A DNA stretch of 64,000 nucleotides from an uncultured SAR116 cluster alpha proteobacterium (GTDB taxonomy: Bacteria; Pseudomonadota; Alphaproteobacteria; Puniceispirillales; Marisalimonadaceae): the NCBI GenBank assembly GCA_902616615.1, contig CACMTN010000004.1:49543-113542 (forward strand). The letters are read 5' to 3'. How positions within the stretch are numbered: position 1 is the first letter of the stretch; each line of letters starts with the position of its first letter. This document shows, in pieces, positions 10,891 to 19,308 of the stretch. The translations under genes were made by a program, and so were the position numbers. The notes under the pieces were generated by a model that had not been told where the DNA came from, searched no databases, and was given only the letters and a program-made list of their open reading frames with translations.

Positions 10891-11987
10891 TACTGATTTC
10901 CTTTTTGTTTTAATTGATCTAATGGCAAATACGGAACTACGCCAGAAGAACTTGCAGAATTATCCATTATAATTTTCTTTACTCTTGAAAATACCTTTTC
11001 CATTGTTTCAAGGTAAATTCTTGATTCTGTTACTTCAGGGTTAAGTTTATAACTTTCATAGATTGAATTAAATCTATCAGCATCACCCTTAGCCCTATTA
11101 ACAACCTCACTAGCATATGCTTCAGCTTCCGATATAAGTTGAGCTGCCTCACCTCTAGCTCTTGGCACAATATCATTCCTAAAAGCTTCAGCTTCGTTAA
11201 TTAGAGTATCTCTGTCCTGTCTTGCTCTTTGAACATCGTTAAAAGCGTCAATAACCTCTGAAGGTGGATTAACAGACAGTAATTGAACATCTCTAATCTC
11301 AACTCCAGCTTCATACTCGTTCAATAGTTCTTGGAGCATATTCTTTGCTTTCAACTGTATATCTTGTCGACCTCCAGTAAGAGCTGTTTGTATTTTTGTC
11401 TGTCCAATAATATCTCTCATAACTGATTGTGCAGCAACCTTAACTGTTTCTGGAGGATCTTGAATATTGAACAAATATGCACCTGCATCTGAAATTTTCC
11501 AAAAAACAATGAAATCAATATCAATATTGTTTTCGTCACCTGTAATCATTTTAGATTCGTCAGGAACATCTCTTCTACTGGTAGCAGCACCACCAAAAGA
11601 CCTATATCCAATTTCAATCCTGTTATCTCTAGTTACATCAGGTGTAAGAACTTTTTCTATCGGAGTAGGTAAATGATAATGTAAGCCGGGTGGTGTAGTT
11701 CGTACCCATTCACCAAATCTCATAACTACGCCTTGTTGTTGAGGGTTAACTCTATAAATTCCAGTTAGTAACCATATAGCTAATAAAACAAATAAAAGTA
11801 TCGTAAAGCCTCTACCACCACCAAAGCCTGTTGGCATCATCTTTTTTAATTTATCTTTACTTTCTTTAAGCATTTGATCAACATCAGGGGGTGTTCCGTT
11901 TGAATTTGGTCTTTTACCCCATGGATTTTGATCGTTACCACTACCCCAAGGGCCTGAACCGTTATCGTTGATATTGTTAATTATCAT
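10890..11987 (-). CDS. hflK: HflK, SPFH-domain modulator of FtsH
   Basis: The N-terminal Gly/Trp/Pro-rich segment (GSGPWGSGNDQNPWG) is typical of HflK and is followed by a membrane segment, an SPFH domain (RVNPQQQGVVMRFGEW) and a helical tail. The track ORF begins at 12077, but the first 30 residues do not resemble HflK and lack a Shine-Dalgarno; the ATG at 11987 has GGAGT upstream and gives 365 aa, the normal length. It works as a hetero-oligomer with HflC around FtsH. It is the promoter-proximal gene of the hflKC-htrA unit and divergent from mrp. Confidence 0.96.
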   Translation of the reverse strand: MIINNINDNGSGPWGSGNDQNPWGKRPNSNGTPPDVDQMLKESKDKLKKMMPTGFGGGRGFTILLFVLLAIWLLTGIYRVNPQQQGVVMRFGEWVRTTPPGLHYHLPTPIEKVLTPDVTRDNRIEIGYRSFGGAATSRRDVPDESKMITGDENNIDIDFIVFWKISDAGAYLFNIQDPPETVKVAAQSVMRDIIGQTKIQTALTGGRQDIQLKAKNMLQELLNEYEAGVEIRDVQLLSVNPPSEVIDAFNDVQRARQDRDTLINEAEAFRNDIVPRARGEAAQLISEAEAYASEVVNRAKGDADRFNSIYESYKLNPEVTESRIYLETMEKVFSRVKKIIMDNSASSSGVVPYLPLDQLKQKGNQ

Positions 11988-12109
11988 TTGATACTCCGAA
12001 TAAGAAAGATAATATAGATTTTGTAGATATTTTAATAAATTAATATATGATATTTGCACTGTGATATTAAATTTCAACCTTTCATAGAAATTATTTATAG
12101 GCGTATGAA

Positions 12110-13174
12110 ATGAATAATAAAAATTTAGACGAGATAATTAAAATTTTGAAGTCTATTACCTTACAAAATCAATCTCATAATATTTATGAAAGTAAAATGG
12201 TAAATGGTTTAAAATACGAAAATAACATAATTTCGTTTACTCTTGAGCTCCTCCCAGAACAATTAAAACAATCCCATTCAATAAAAAAATTTATTCAAGA
12301 AAAATTAAATGTTGTTAATAATATTAAACAAGTAGAAATAATTTTAACTTCACATAAATCAAAAAAAAATCCCACTATTAATGAAACATTAAAACCTGCT
12401 AAACATATTATTGCAGTCGCAAGTGGTAAAGGGGGTGTTGGAAAATCAACCACAGCAATTAATTTAGCTTTGTCATTATCAAAATGGAATTATAATGTTG
12501 GAATTTTAGATGCTGACATCTATGGTCCCAGCTTGCCAAAATTAACTGGCATTAACAATAAACCTCAAAGTAATGGAAAAAAAATTATTCCACATGTTGC
12601 ATTTGGATTACAGGTAATGTCTATTGGTTATTTGGTACCAGAAGATGCTGCTACTATTTGGAGAGGGCCTATGGTTATGAGCGCAATTGAACAACTGCTC
12701 AAAGATGTAAATTGGTCTAATCTTGACTTTTTGGTAATTGATATGCCACCTGGAACTGGAGATGCTCAATTAACATTATCCCAAAGAGTTCAACTTTCTG
12801 GAGCAATTATTGTTTCAACCCCTCAAGACTTATCTCTTATAGATGCAAGAAAAGGTCTAAATATGTTCAAAAAAGTAAATGTTCCTATTTTAGGTATTAT
12901 TGAAAATATGAGTTATTTTGAATGTTATAATTGCAATACAAGGCATGAAATTTTTGGTAATGGAGGAGCAAAAGCAGAAGCTGATAAATTAGGTGTAACA
13001 TTTTTGGATGCAATTCCTTTAGATATTTCTCTTAGATCAACATCTGATGAAGGAAACCCTATTGTTCATAAAGAGCCGAATAGTGATATTGCTAAGAAAT
13101 ATTTGGAAATTGGATCTAAAATATTGAAAAAAATTGAAAATGACAAAAAACAAACCCCTCAAATTATTCAATGA
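12110..13174 (+). CDS. mrp: Mrp/NBP35-type Fe-S cluster carrier ATPase
   Basis: 354-aa protein: an N-terminal MIP18/DUF59-like domain (about residues 1-85), then a ParA-like P-loop ATPase with deviant Walker A ASGKGGVGKST, the motif LDADIYGPSLPKL and IDMPPGTGDAQLTL, and the CxxC pair FECYNCN that binds a bridging Fe-S cluster between two subunits. The family (ApbC/Mrp) loads Fe-S clusters onto target apoproteins. It is convergent with folA, the stops being 4 bp apart. Confidence 0.95.
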   Translation: MNNKNLDEIIKILKSITLQNQSHNIYESKMVNGLKYENNIISFTLELLPEQLKQSHSIKKFIQEKLNVVNNIKQVEIILTSHKSKKNPTINETLKPAKHIIAVASGKGGVGKSTTAINLALSLSKWNYNVGILDADIYGPSLPKLTGINNKPQSNGKKIIPHVAFGLQVMSIGYLVPEDAATIWRGPMVMSAIEQLLKDVNWSNLDFLVIDMPPGTGDAQLTLSQRVQLSGAIIVSTPQDLSLIDARKGLNMFKKVNVPILGIIENMSYFECYNCNTRHEIFGNGGAKAEADKLGVTFLDAIPLDISLRSTSDEGNPIVHKEPNSDIAKKYLEIGSKILKKIENDKKQTPQIIQ

Positions 13175-13178
13175 ACCA

Positions 13179-13724
13179 TTATTTTCTTCTATAGTGCCAA
13201 TAACTATGTTCAGGGACATTTATTGTTGCTAAATGATGCTCAAGTTTAGTTTTTTTCCACTCACTTTCATTTAATTCTGGGAACTTGATACCAATATCTG
13301 TATCAAATTTAACTTTTGTCATTTCTATATTGTCACAATATTCTAAACCTACTTTATATATTTCGGCTCCACCAAATAAAAATATTTTTTTTTGGATTAA
13401 ATTTTGATTATTTAAAATATTAAGATTGATCCATTCATCAGCTTTATTAATAGCATCTTCAAATGTATTAACTACTATAGCCCCATCAGCACTCCAAGAA
13501 ACAGAATTTGTTAGTACAATATTCGCTCTTCCTGGTAAGGGCCTTCCAATTGAATCCCAAGTTTTTCTGCCCATTATCAATGGGCTACCCATAGTCAATT
13601 TTTTTACCCTTTTAAGATCCCCAGGTAAATACCAAAGTAAATTTTTCCCATCACCAATAATTCTATTTTCATTCATAGCTACAATGCAAAATATCGGATT
13701 TTTTAAGTTTTCTTTTATTATCAT
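13179..13724 (-). CDS. folA: Dihydrofolate reductase
   Basis: 181-aa enzyme that regenerates tetrahydrofolate with NADPH. Diagnostic motifs are IVAMNENRIIGDGKNLLWYLPGD-type N-terminus, the NADPH-binding PLIMGRKTWDSIGRPLPGR and the FLFGGAEIY loop. It follows thyA with no gap (stop codon directly followed by the ATG), the classical thymidylate pair in which thyA consumes methylene-THF and folA recycles the resulting dihydrofolate. Confidence 0.96.
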   Translation of the reverse strand: MIIKENLKNPIFCIVAMNENRIIGDGKNLLWYLPGDLKRVKKLTMGSPLIMGRKTWDSIGRPLPGRANIVLTNSVSWSADGAIVVNTFEDAINKADEWINLNILNNQNLIQKKIFLFGGAEIYKVGLEYCDNIEMTKVKFDTDIGIKFPELNESEWKKTKLEHHLATINVPEHSYWHYRRK

Positions 13725-14519
13725 TTAAACTGCTACTGGTGCGGGAATATTTGGATATGGGTCATAATCAGTAATATCAAAATCTTCAAATTTAAAATCA
13801 TTTATATCAGAATGTATTTTAGAAATTTTTAATTTTGGTAACTTTTTAGTTGATCTACTCAATTGCAATTTAGCTTGTTCGATATGATTACTATATATAT
13901 GCGCATCACCTAATGTATGTACAAAATCACCAACGCACAGACCAGTAACATTAGCTATCATGTGTGTCAAAATTGAATAAGAAGCTATATTAAATGGTAC
14001 TCCAAGAAATATATCCGCACTTCTTTGGTATAATTGACAGGATAACTTGTTGTCAGCTACATAAAATTGAAACAAACAATGACATGGTGGTAGAGCCATA
14101 CTGCCTACATCTGATGGATTCCAAGCAGAAACTATCATTCTTCTTGAGTTAGGGTTATTTTTAATTTCATTTATAACGTTATTTAATTGATCAAGTTTTC
14201 TTCCATCTGCGGTGTCCCAACTCCTCCATTGTTTTCCATAAACAGGCCCAAGATCACCATTCTCGTCTGCCCACTCATCCCAAATAGACACATCATTTGC
14301 TTTTAAGTAAGATATATTGGTCTCACCTCTAATAAACCATAATAACTCGTGAATGATTGACCTTATATGGAGTCTTTTTGTTGTTAACAATGGAAGGCCT
14401 TCATTTAAATCAAACCTCATCTGCCAACCAAAAATTGACCTTGTTCCCGTTCCAGTTCTATCATCCTTAATATCACCTTGTTGCAAAACATGACCTAATA
14501 AATCTAAATATTGCTTCAT
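13725..14519 (-). CDS. thyA: Thymidylate synthase (ThyA type)
   Basis: 264-aa enzyme of exactly the usual bacterial length. The dUMP/folate site motifs [18 protein letters not shown], the catalytic cysteine in [13 protein letters not shown] and the [15 protein letters not shown] motif are intact; the C-terminus ends APVAV as in E. coli. It methylates dUMP to dTMP. Upstream is a 477-bp non-coding stretch that holds the tmRNA gene on the opposite strand. Confidence 0.98.
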   Translation of the reverse strand: MKQYLDLLGHVLQQGDIKDDRTGTGTRSIFGWQMRFDLNEGLPLLTTKRLHIRSIIHELLWFIRGETNISYLKANDVSIWDEWADENGDLGPVYGKQWRSWDTADGRKLDQLNNVINEIKNNPNSRRMIVSAWNPSDVGSMALPPCHCLFQFYVADNKLSCQLYQRSADIFLGVPFNIASYSILTHMIANVTGLCVGDFVHTLGDAHIYSNHIEQAKLQLSRSTKKLPKLKISKIHSDINDFKFEDFDITDYDPYPNIPAPVAV

Positions 14520-14772
14520 AAAAAACTCAATGTAAAAAATCTATTTAATTATTATTATGTGCTCTTTAATTAAAAAAATAAATATTGTATAGTAAAAAAG
14601 TCAATTAGATGACTATAGTGATAAACATTTTTTAGAATAAGCTTAGCGGACCCGGGGGCGGTACCCGGCACCTCCACCAAAAAATATGGGGGTGAAATAG
14701 GATCGACGCATGTAGTAAAAATTAAACTTTCACTCGGCATTGTACCACCGTTATCGGACTATTTAAATAGTT

Positions 14773-14811
14773 GCAAACGACAACTATGCTCCGGTAGCCG
14801 CAGCAGCGTAA
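14773..14811 (+). other. tmRNA proteolysis-tag reading frame
   Basis: From the resume codon GCA the frame reads ANDNYAPVAAAA and stops at TAA. With the alanine carried by tmRNA itself the tag would be AANDNYAPVAAAA. The ANDN start is the part bound by SspB and the AA end is the ClpX degron; both are conserved. The next gene downstream encodes SspB. Confidence 0.92.
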
Positions 14812-14895
14812 GCAGCCAAAGCAACCGAAAACTAGTTCAGTTCTATAGCTAGAACTGGCGGGGTTATTGTTTACCTGGCAACAGAAAAACTTTGG

Positions 14896-14918
14896 TGGCG
14901 AGAAGAAACTTCTCGCCA
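14896..14918 (+). other. Stable hairpin at the 3' end of the tmRNA coding piece
   Basis: TGGCGAGAAG and CTTCTCGCCA form a perfect 10-bp stem with an AAA loop. It is followed by TCAAAAAAAT and not by a T tract, so it is not a classical intrinsic terminator on the plus strand. It is more likely the 3'-terminal structure or processing signal of the pre-tmRNA. Read on the minus strand the stem is followed by CCAAAG, which also does not fit a terminator. Confidence 0.6.
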
Positions 14919-14996
14919 TCAAAAAAATAAATTTTGAATGAAAAATTGATCTTGTGAAATCTAGGATGTTTTTCAATTCTATATGAGGCATAAATT

Positions 14997-15497
14997 TTGA
15001 CAAATAAAAAAGATAATAATGGATTTGATTACGATATTTTAGTTGAAGAAAGTCTAAAGAATGTGGTTAAAAAAGTTTTAAAAATTACTTCTGAGACTGG
15101 TCTTATTGGTGATAGTCACTTTTTTATAACATTTAATGGCAATGATCCAGATGTTAGAGTTCCCTCAGAGTTGAAACAAACCGAAGAGTCTGAAATAAAA
15201 ATAATCATTCAACACCAATTTTGGGATTTAAAAACAACAAGTGAACATTTTGAAGTTACCCTCTCTTTTAATGGTGAAAAAAAACATATTTTTGTTCCTT
15301 TTAAGGCAGTTACATCTTTTACTGATCCCTCTGTTGGTTTTGGACTTCAATTTAAAATCGAAGATAATATAATAGACACTAAATTAAATGTTAAAGAGAC
15401 CTCAGATCCTAATGAAAAACAACTAGTTCCTGCCGAAAACACAGAGATTAAATCAGGGGAAATAGTTTCACTTGATGAATTCAGAAATAAAAAATAA
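14997..15497 (+). CDS. sspB: ClpXP adaptor SspB (alphaproteobacterial type)
   Basis: 166-aa protein of the PF04386-type SspB family: a beta-rich substrate-binding domain (about residues 10-125, with ITFNGNDPDVRVP and LSFNGEKKHIFVPFKAVTSFTDPSVGFGLQF split over two strands) and a polar linker ending in a short conserved tail (GEIVSLDEFRNKK) of the kind that docks on the ClpX N-domain. The adaptor delivers tmRNA-tagged proteins to ClpXP. The start is TTG (14997) behind ATGAGG. It is directly downstream of the tmRNA gene, so tag and tag receptor are neighbours. Confidence 0.9.
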   Translation: MTNKKDNNGFDYDILVEESLKNVVKKVLKITSETGLIGDSHFFITFNGNDPDVRVPSELKQTEESEIKIIIQHQFWDLKTTSEHFEVTLSFNGEKKHIFVPFKAVTSFTDPSVGFGLQFKIEDNIIDTKLNVKETSDPNEKQLVPAENTEIKSGEIVSLDEFRNKK

Positions 15498-15518
15498 TAC
15501 CTTTAGCAGGAGATTATC

Positions 15519-17129
15519 TTGAGCGATTTTCATTATTCACCAATGTTTCCAGTTTTTACTGATGATACAGAATACATAAAATTATCAGATTCATATATAA
15601 AAACTTCAAAATTAAATGATGAAGAAATTTTGATAATTGATCCTAAGGCACTTACTCTATTATCACAAAGAGCTTTTAAAGATGTATCTCACTTTCTTAG
15701 AAAATCACATTTAAAACAGCTTAGAGATATACTTGAAGATGAAGAAGCCTCTAGTAATGACAAATTTGTTGCTTTAACAATGTTAAAAAATGCAAATATA
15801 TCTGCATCAGGAGTTCTTCCTATGTGCCAAGATACTGGTACTGCAATAATCTTAGGTTATAAAGGCGAAAAAGTTTTCACTAACTCTGATGATAATGAAT
15901 TTCTTTCTTTAGGAGTTTACAACACATATAAAGATAATAATCTACGTTTCTCTCAACTTGCACCAGTTTCTATGTTTGAAGAAAAAAATACCTCTAACAA
16001 TTTACCTGCAGAAATAAGTATATTTGCTAATGAAGGACAAGAGTATAAATTTGCCTTTGTACAAAAAGGAGGGGGATCTGCAAATAAAAGTTTTTTATTC
16101 CAGGCAACCCCAACTACTCTAAATCCTGAAAATTTAAAAAATTTTCTTTATGACAAAATTATTTCTCTAGGCACTGCCGCCTGTCCACCTTATCATTTAT
16201 CAGTGGTTATTGGAGGCACATCAGCTGAATTTAATTTAAAGACAGTTAAACTTGGATCTATGCGTTATTTAGATAATTTACCTAAAGCTGGAAATTTCAA
16301 ATCTGGACATGCATACAGAGATTTAAAATGGGAAAAAATAATCTTAGATCTCACTAGGGAGATGGGTGTAGGTGCTCAATTTGGGGGGAAATATTTTTGT
16401 CATGACGTCAGAGTTATTAGGCTTCCAAGACATGGTGCATCACTGCCAATAGGAATTGGAGTTTCTTGTTCAGCCGATAGACAAATCTTAGGGAAGATAA
16501 ATAAAAAAGGAATTTTTGTTGAAAAACTCGAAACAGAACCAAGTAAATATTTACCCGATGTGAATTTAGACGAAATATCGGAAGATGTTACGGATATTGA
16601 TTTAAATCAACCAATGAAAAATATTTTAAAACAATTAAATGAATGTAATATTAAGAAAAGAGTTAATCTTTCTGGACCCCTGGTTGTTGCAAGAGACATA
16701 GCTCATGCAAAGTTACTTCAAAGATTAAATGAGGATGGCAAGCTACCTGATTATATAAAAGATCATCCTGTCTACTATGCCGGCCCAGCTAAAACCCCAA
16801 AGGGTATGCCTTCTGGATCTTTTGGCCCAACAACTGCTGGTAGAATGGATGCTTATGTAGATAAATTTCAAGAAAATGGTGGATCAATGGTTATGTTAGC
16901 AAAAGGAAACAGATCAAAGCAAGTAAAAGAAGCTTGCAAAAAACATGGAGGATTTTACCTTGGAACTATTGGAGGAACTGCTGCAAAAGTTGCACTAGAT
17001 TGCATTAAAAAAACAGAGGTTTTAGAATATCCAGAGCTTGGAATGGAGGCTGTCTGGAAAATTGAAGTTAAAAACTTTCCTGCATTTGTGGTAATTGATA
17101 ATAAAGGGAATGATTTTTTTGATATTTAA
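15519..17129 (+). CDS. Fumarate hydratase, class I (Fe-S)
   Basis: 536-aa single-chain class I fumarase, the same length class as E. coli FumA/FumB. The N-terminal alpha domain has the Fe-S cysteine in [14 protein letters not shown], a second in [15 protein letters not shown] and a third in [14 protein letters not shown]-like context; the C-terminal beta domain has [15 protein letters not shown] and [10 protein letters not shown]. It interconverts fumarate and malate in the TCA cycle. The start is TTG (15519) with CAGGAG upstream. Related two-subunit enzymes are L-tartrate dehydratases, relevant because a D-tartrate dehydratase-like gene is the convergent neighbour. Confidence 0.93.
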   Translation: MSDFHYSPMFPVFTDDTEYIKLSDSYIKTSKLNDEEILIIDPKALTLLSQRAFKDVSHFLRKSHLKQLRDILEDEEASSNDKFVALTMLKNANISASGVLPMCQDTGTAIILGYKGEKVFTNSDDNEFLSLGVYNTYKDNNLRFSQLAPVSMFEEKNTSNNLPAEISIFANEGQEYKFAFVQKGGGSANKSFLFQATPTTLNPENLKNFLYDKIISLGTAACPPYHLSVVIGGTSAEFNLKTVKLGSMRYLDNLPKAGNFKSGHAYRDLKWEKIILDLTREMGVGAQFGGKYFCHDVRVIRLPRHGASLPIGIGVSCSADRQILGKINKKGIFVEKLETEPSKYLPDVNLDEISEDVTDIDLNQPMKNILKQLNECNIKKRVNLSGPLVVARDIAHAKLLQRLNEDGKLPDYIKDHPVYYAGPAKTPKGMPSGSFGPTTAGRMDAYVDKFQENGGSMVMLAKGNRSKQVKEACKKHGGFYLGTIGGTAAKVALDCIKKTEVLEYPELGMEAVWKIEVKNFPAFVVIDNKGNDFFDI

Positions 17130-18292
17130 GCTACCATCTGCTTCATTACTGAAAAAAGATCAGATTTTCCTTCAAAACCAATTCCAGATATTTCAGGTAA
17201 AGTCACAAAGCTTTTTTCTACCCTAACACCATCAGGGAATCCTCCATACGGTTGAAAAAGATCTGGATAACTCTCATTTCCACCAAGTCCTAATCCCGCT
17301 GCAATTGCTAAAGACATTTGATGTCCTCCGTGAGGGATACACCTTGAAACATCCCATTGATTTTCTTTAAGCATTTCAATAATCTTTAAATACTCAACTA
17401 AGCCATAACTTAAAGCGCAATCAAATTGAAGCCAATCCTTATCTTTTCTCATTCCAGCATATCTAATGAGATTTCTTGCGTCATTGACTGAGAATAAATT
17501 CTCTCCAGTGGCTAATGGAGCTAAATAATGCTTTGACAGCTCCTTATGAAGTTCGAAATCTAAAGGATCGCCTGGCTCTTCGTACCAGAATAAATTATAG
17601 TTTGATAAAGCTTTACCATATTCAATCGCTGTTTCAAGATCAAACCTGCCATTTGCATCAACAGCAAGTTGATCTTCAGGACCTAAAATTTTTAAAATAG
17701 CTTCTATCCTTTTACAATCTTCTGATAGAGAAGCTCCTCCTATTTTCTTTTTAACTACTGTATAACCAAGATCTAAATATTTTTTTATTTCGTCAGTTAA
17801 ACCATTAATTCCTTGATTTGGCCAATAATATCCACCAGCAGCATAAACAAACACTTTTCTATTTGGCACACCATCACCATATCTTTCTGCTAGCATTTGA
17901 AATAATGGCTTATCTTCGATTTTAGAAATAAGATCCCATAATGCCATGTCAATGGTCCCTACAGCCACAGATCTTTCCCCATGTCCGCCAGGTTTTTCAT
18001 TTTTCATCATGACTTTCCACATCTTTATGGGATCGAAATTTGTACCTTCATCATTTAAAATTTCATTTATATTTGCTTCTAATAATCTTGGAGCAAATCT
18101 CTCTCTGATAAGGTGACCCTGTCCATACCTTCCATTCGAATTAAATCCATAACCAATTAAAGGCTTACCATTTTTAACAACATTAGAACAAACAGCGACA
18201 AGACTTATCGTCATTTTTGAAAAATCGATATATGCATTCTTAATATTGGAACTTATAGATTTAGTTTCTTCAATTATATTAGTTATCTTCAT
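17126..18292 (-). CDS. Enolase-superfamily acid-sugar dehydratase, D-tartrate dehydratase-like
   Basis: From the ATG at 18292 the product is 388 aa; the longer track start (18325) adds an unlikely 11-residue extension. It has the capping domain and the TIM-barrel of the mandelate-racemase subgroup: KKKIGGA with the catalytic Lys, metal ligands in [15 protein letters not shown] and ATGENLF, and the catalytic His in [11 protein letters not shown]. The stretches [29 protein letters not shown] and [19 protein letters not shown] match what I remember of Bradyrhizobium D-tartrate dehydratase (TarD), which yields oxaloacetate. Specificity is inferred from that likeness. Its stop overlaps the fumarase stop. 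Confidence 0.85.
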   Translation of the reverse strand: MKITNIIEETKSISSNIKNAYIDFSKMTISLVAVCSNVVKNGKPLIGYGFNSNGRYGQGHLIRERFAPRLLEANINEILNDEGTNFDPIKMWKVMMKNEKPGGHGERSVAVGTIDMALWDLISKIEDKPLFQMLAERYGDGVPNRKVFVYAAGGYYWPNQGINGLTDEIKKYLDLGYTVVKKKIGGASLSEDCKRIEAILKILGPEDQLAVDANGRFDLETAIEYGKALSNYNLFWYEEPGDPLDFELHKELSKHYLAPLATGENLFSVNDARNLIRYAGMRKDKDWLQFDCALSYGLVEYLKIIEMLKENQWDVSRCIPHGGHQMSLAIAAGLGLGGNESYPDLFQPYGGFPDGVRVEKSFVTLPEISGIGFEGKSDLFSVMKQMVA

Positions 18293-18367
18293 TATACTAT
18301 GCCTATGTATGATAATGCATATCAAGAATTAACTAAGACAATATTTTTTTTTAAAAGAGCCTAGAAG

Positions 18368-18493
18368 TTAACCCTGCCGAGCCTTAAATCTTGGGTTCCT
18401 TTTATTAATAACGTATAGACGACCTCTACGTTTTACAATTTGAGAGTTTCTATCTCTGACTTTAAGAGTTTTTAAAGAACTTACTACTTTCAT
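18368..18493 (-). CDS. rpmJ: 50S ribosomal protein L36 (bL36)
   Basis: Too short for the ORF track. The minus-strand frame starts [18 protein letters not shown] and continues [20 protein letters not shown], 41 aa in all, the length and sequence of the long bL36 form. The zinc-ribbon cysteines of the C+ type are absent (RDRNSQIV where C+ proteins have Cys), so this is the C-minus, zinc-independent form common in alphaproteobacteria. A basic protein at the large-subunit surface near the 23S rRNA domain II/V. It stands alone between the tartrate dehydratase-like gene and msrA. Confidence 0.93.
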   Translation of the reverse strand: MKVVSSLKTLKVRDRNSQIVKRRGRLYVINKRNPRFKARQG

Positions 18494-18571
18494 GATCGCC
18501 CTACTAAATAATTATTGATTTGATATAATAACAATTCATTTTGGTCAAGATCAAAAATAACTTTAGCAAAT

Positions 18572-19198
18572 TTATTTAAATTTAACTCCACAACCACCCA
18601 AGCCACAATAACCATTTGGATTTTTATAAAGGTATTGTTGATGATAGGTTTCAGCAAAATAGAAATCTATATTTTTTTTTATTTCAGTCGTGATTTCATT
18701 AAATCCTGCTGAATCAAGTAAATATTGAAATTCTGTTTTAGAAGTCTTCACATCATTTAGGTTTTCAGAATTATTTACAAAAATTGCAGATCTATATTGA
18801 GTGCCAATATCATTACCTTGCCTCATACCCTGAGTTGGATCATGTCCTTCCCAAAATTCAATTAAAATAGTTTTTAAATTTAATTTATTAGGATCATATA
18901 CCACTCTAACAACTTCTGTATGACCCGTTAACCCACTACAAACTTCATCATAGGTTGGATTTTTAGTATAACCTCCAGCATACCCAACTGATGTATGATA
19001 AACCCCTTCAAGCTTCCAAAAAATTTTTTCAGCACCCCAAAAACATCCCATCCCAAGTATAATTATTTCAAAATTCTTTGGAATTTCCATTAGATTACGA
19101 CCATTAATCTCGTGAAACAACTCATTTTCAATAGGATCATTTCTCCCTACTAATGCATCTGATTTATCTACTAGATTATTTTTTTTAATAAAAAACAT
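18572..19198 (-). CDS. msrA: Peptide methionine-S-sulfoxide reductase MsrA
   Basis: 208-aa enzyme that repairs the S form of methionine sulfoxide in proteins. The catalytic motif GMGCFWGAEKIFW is near residue 50, followed by GYAGG, the EVVRVVYDP motif and HDPTQGMRQGNDIGTQYRS. The C-terminus has NGYCGLGGCGVKF with two further cysteines for resolving the disulfide. The long N-terminal extension (about 45 residues) resembles that of E. coli-type MsrA. It is monocistronic. Confidence 0.95.
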   Translation of the reverse strand: MFFIKKNNLVDKSDALVGRNDPIENELFHEINGRNLMEIPKNFEIIILGMGCFWGAEKIFWKLEGVYHTSVGYAGGYTKNPTYDEVCSGLTGHTEVVRVVYDPNKLNLKTILIEFWEGHDPTQGMRQGNDIGTQYRSAIFVNNSENLNDVKTSKTEFQYLLDSAGFNEITTEIKKNIDFYFAETYHQQYLYKNPNGYCGLGGCGVKFK

Positions 19199-19308
19199 TA
19201 GAAAATAGTTACATAAAAAAATTAAGTTTTAAAATTAGATAAAAGCATAACTTGACCGATCGTTAATTGCAATATAATCAAATCATTTAAAAATTAAAGG
19301 CCAAAAAT

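Larger units (their letters stand above)
14626..14920 (+). ncRNA. ssrA: Circularly permuted two-piece tmRNA
   Basis: The acceptor piece comes first, with a T-arm-like CCGGG-GGCGGTA-CCCGG and the 3' end CACCTCC-ACCA (CCA ends 14679). After an 8-nt intervening segment (14680-14687) the 5' end of the coding piece begins with GGGGGTG (14688), which pairs perfectly, with one G-U, with CACCTCC to form the 7-bp acceptor stem. This is followed by the D-like GGATCGACG and the tag reading frame. This order (3' end upstream of 5' end) defines the permuted gene of alphaproteobacteria. The product rescues stalled ribosomes. TATAGT at 14614-14619 is a possible -10 box. The outer ends are approximate. The minus-strand ORF 14722-15003 is a shadow. 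Confidence 0.93.

Noticed and set aside
14896-14935. Intrinsic terminator after the tmRNA gene
   Set aside because: The hairpin is perfect, but followed by A-rich and not T-rich sequence on the plus strand, so listed as a structural hairpin instead.
14722-15003. 93-aa minus-strand ORF over the tmRNA region
   Set aside because: It lies antisense to the structured tmRNA coding piece, including the tag frame; no Shine-Dalgarno and no recognisable protein. Treated as a shadow.
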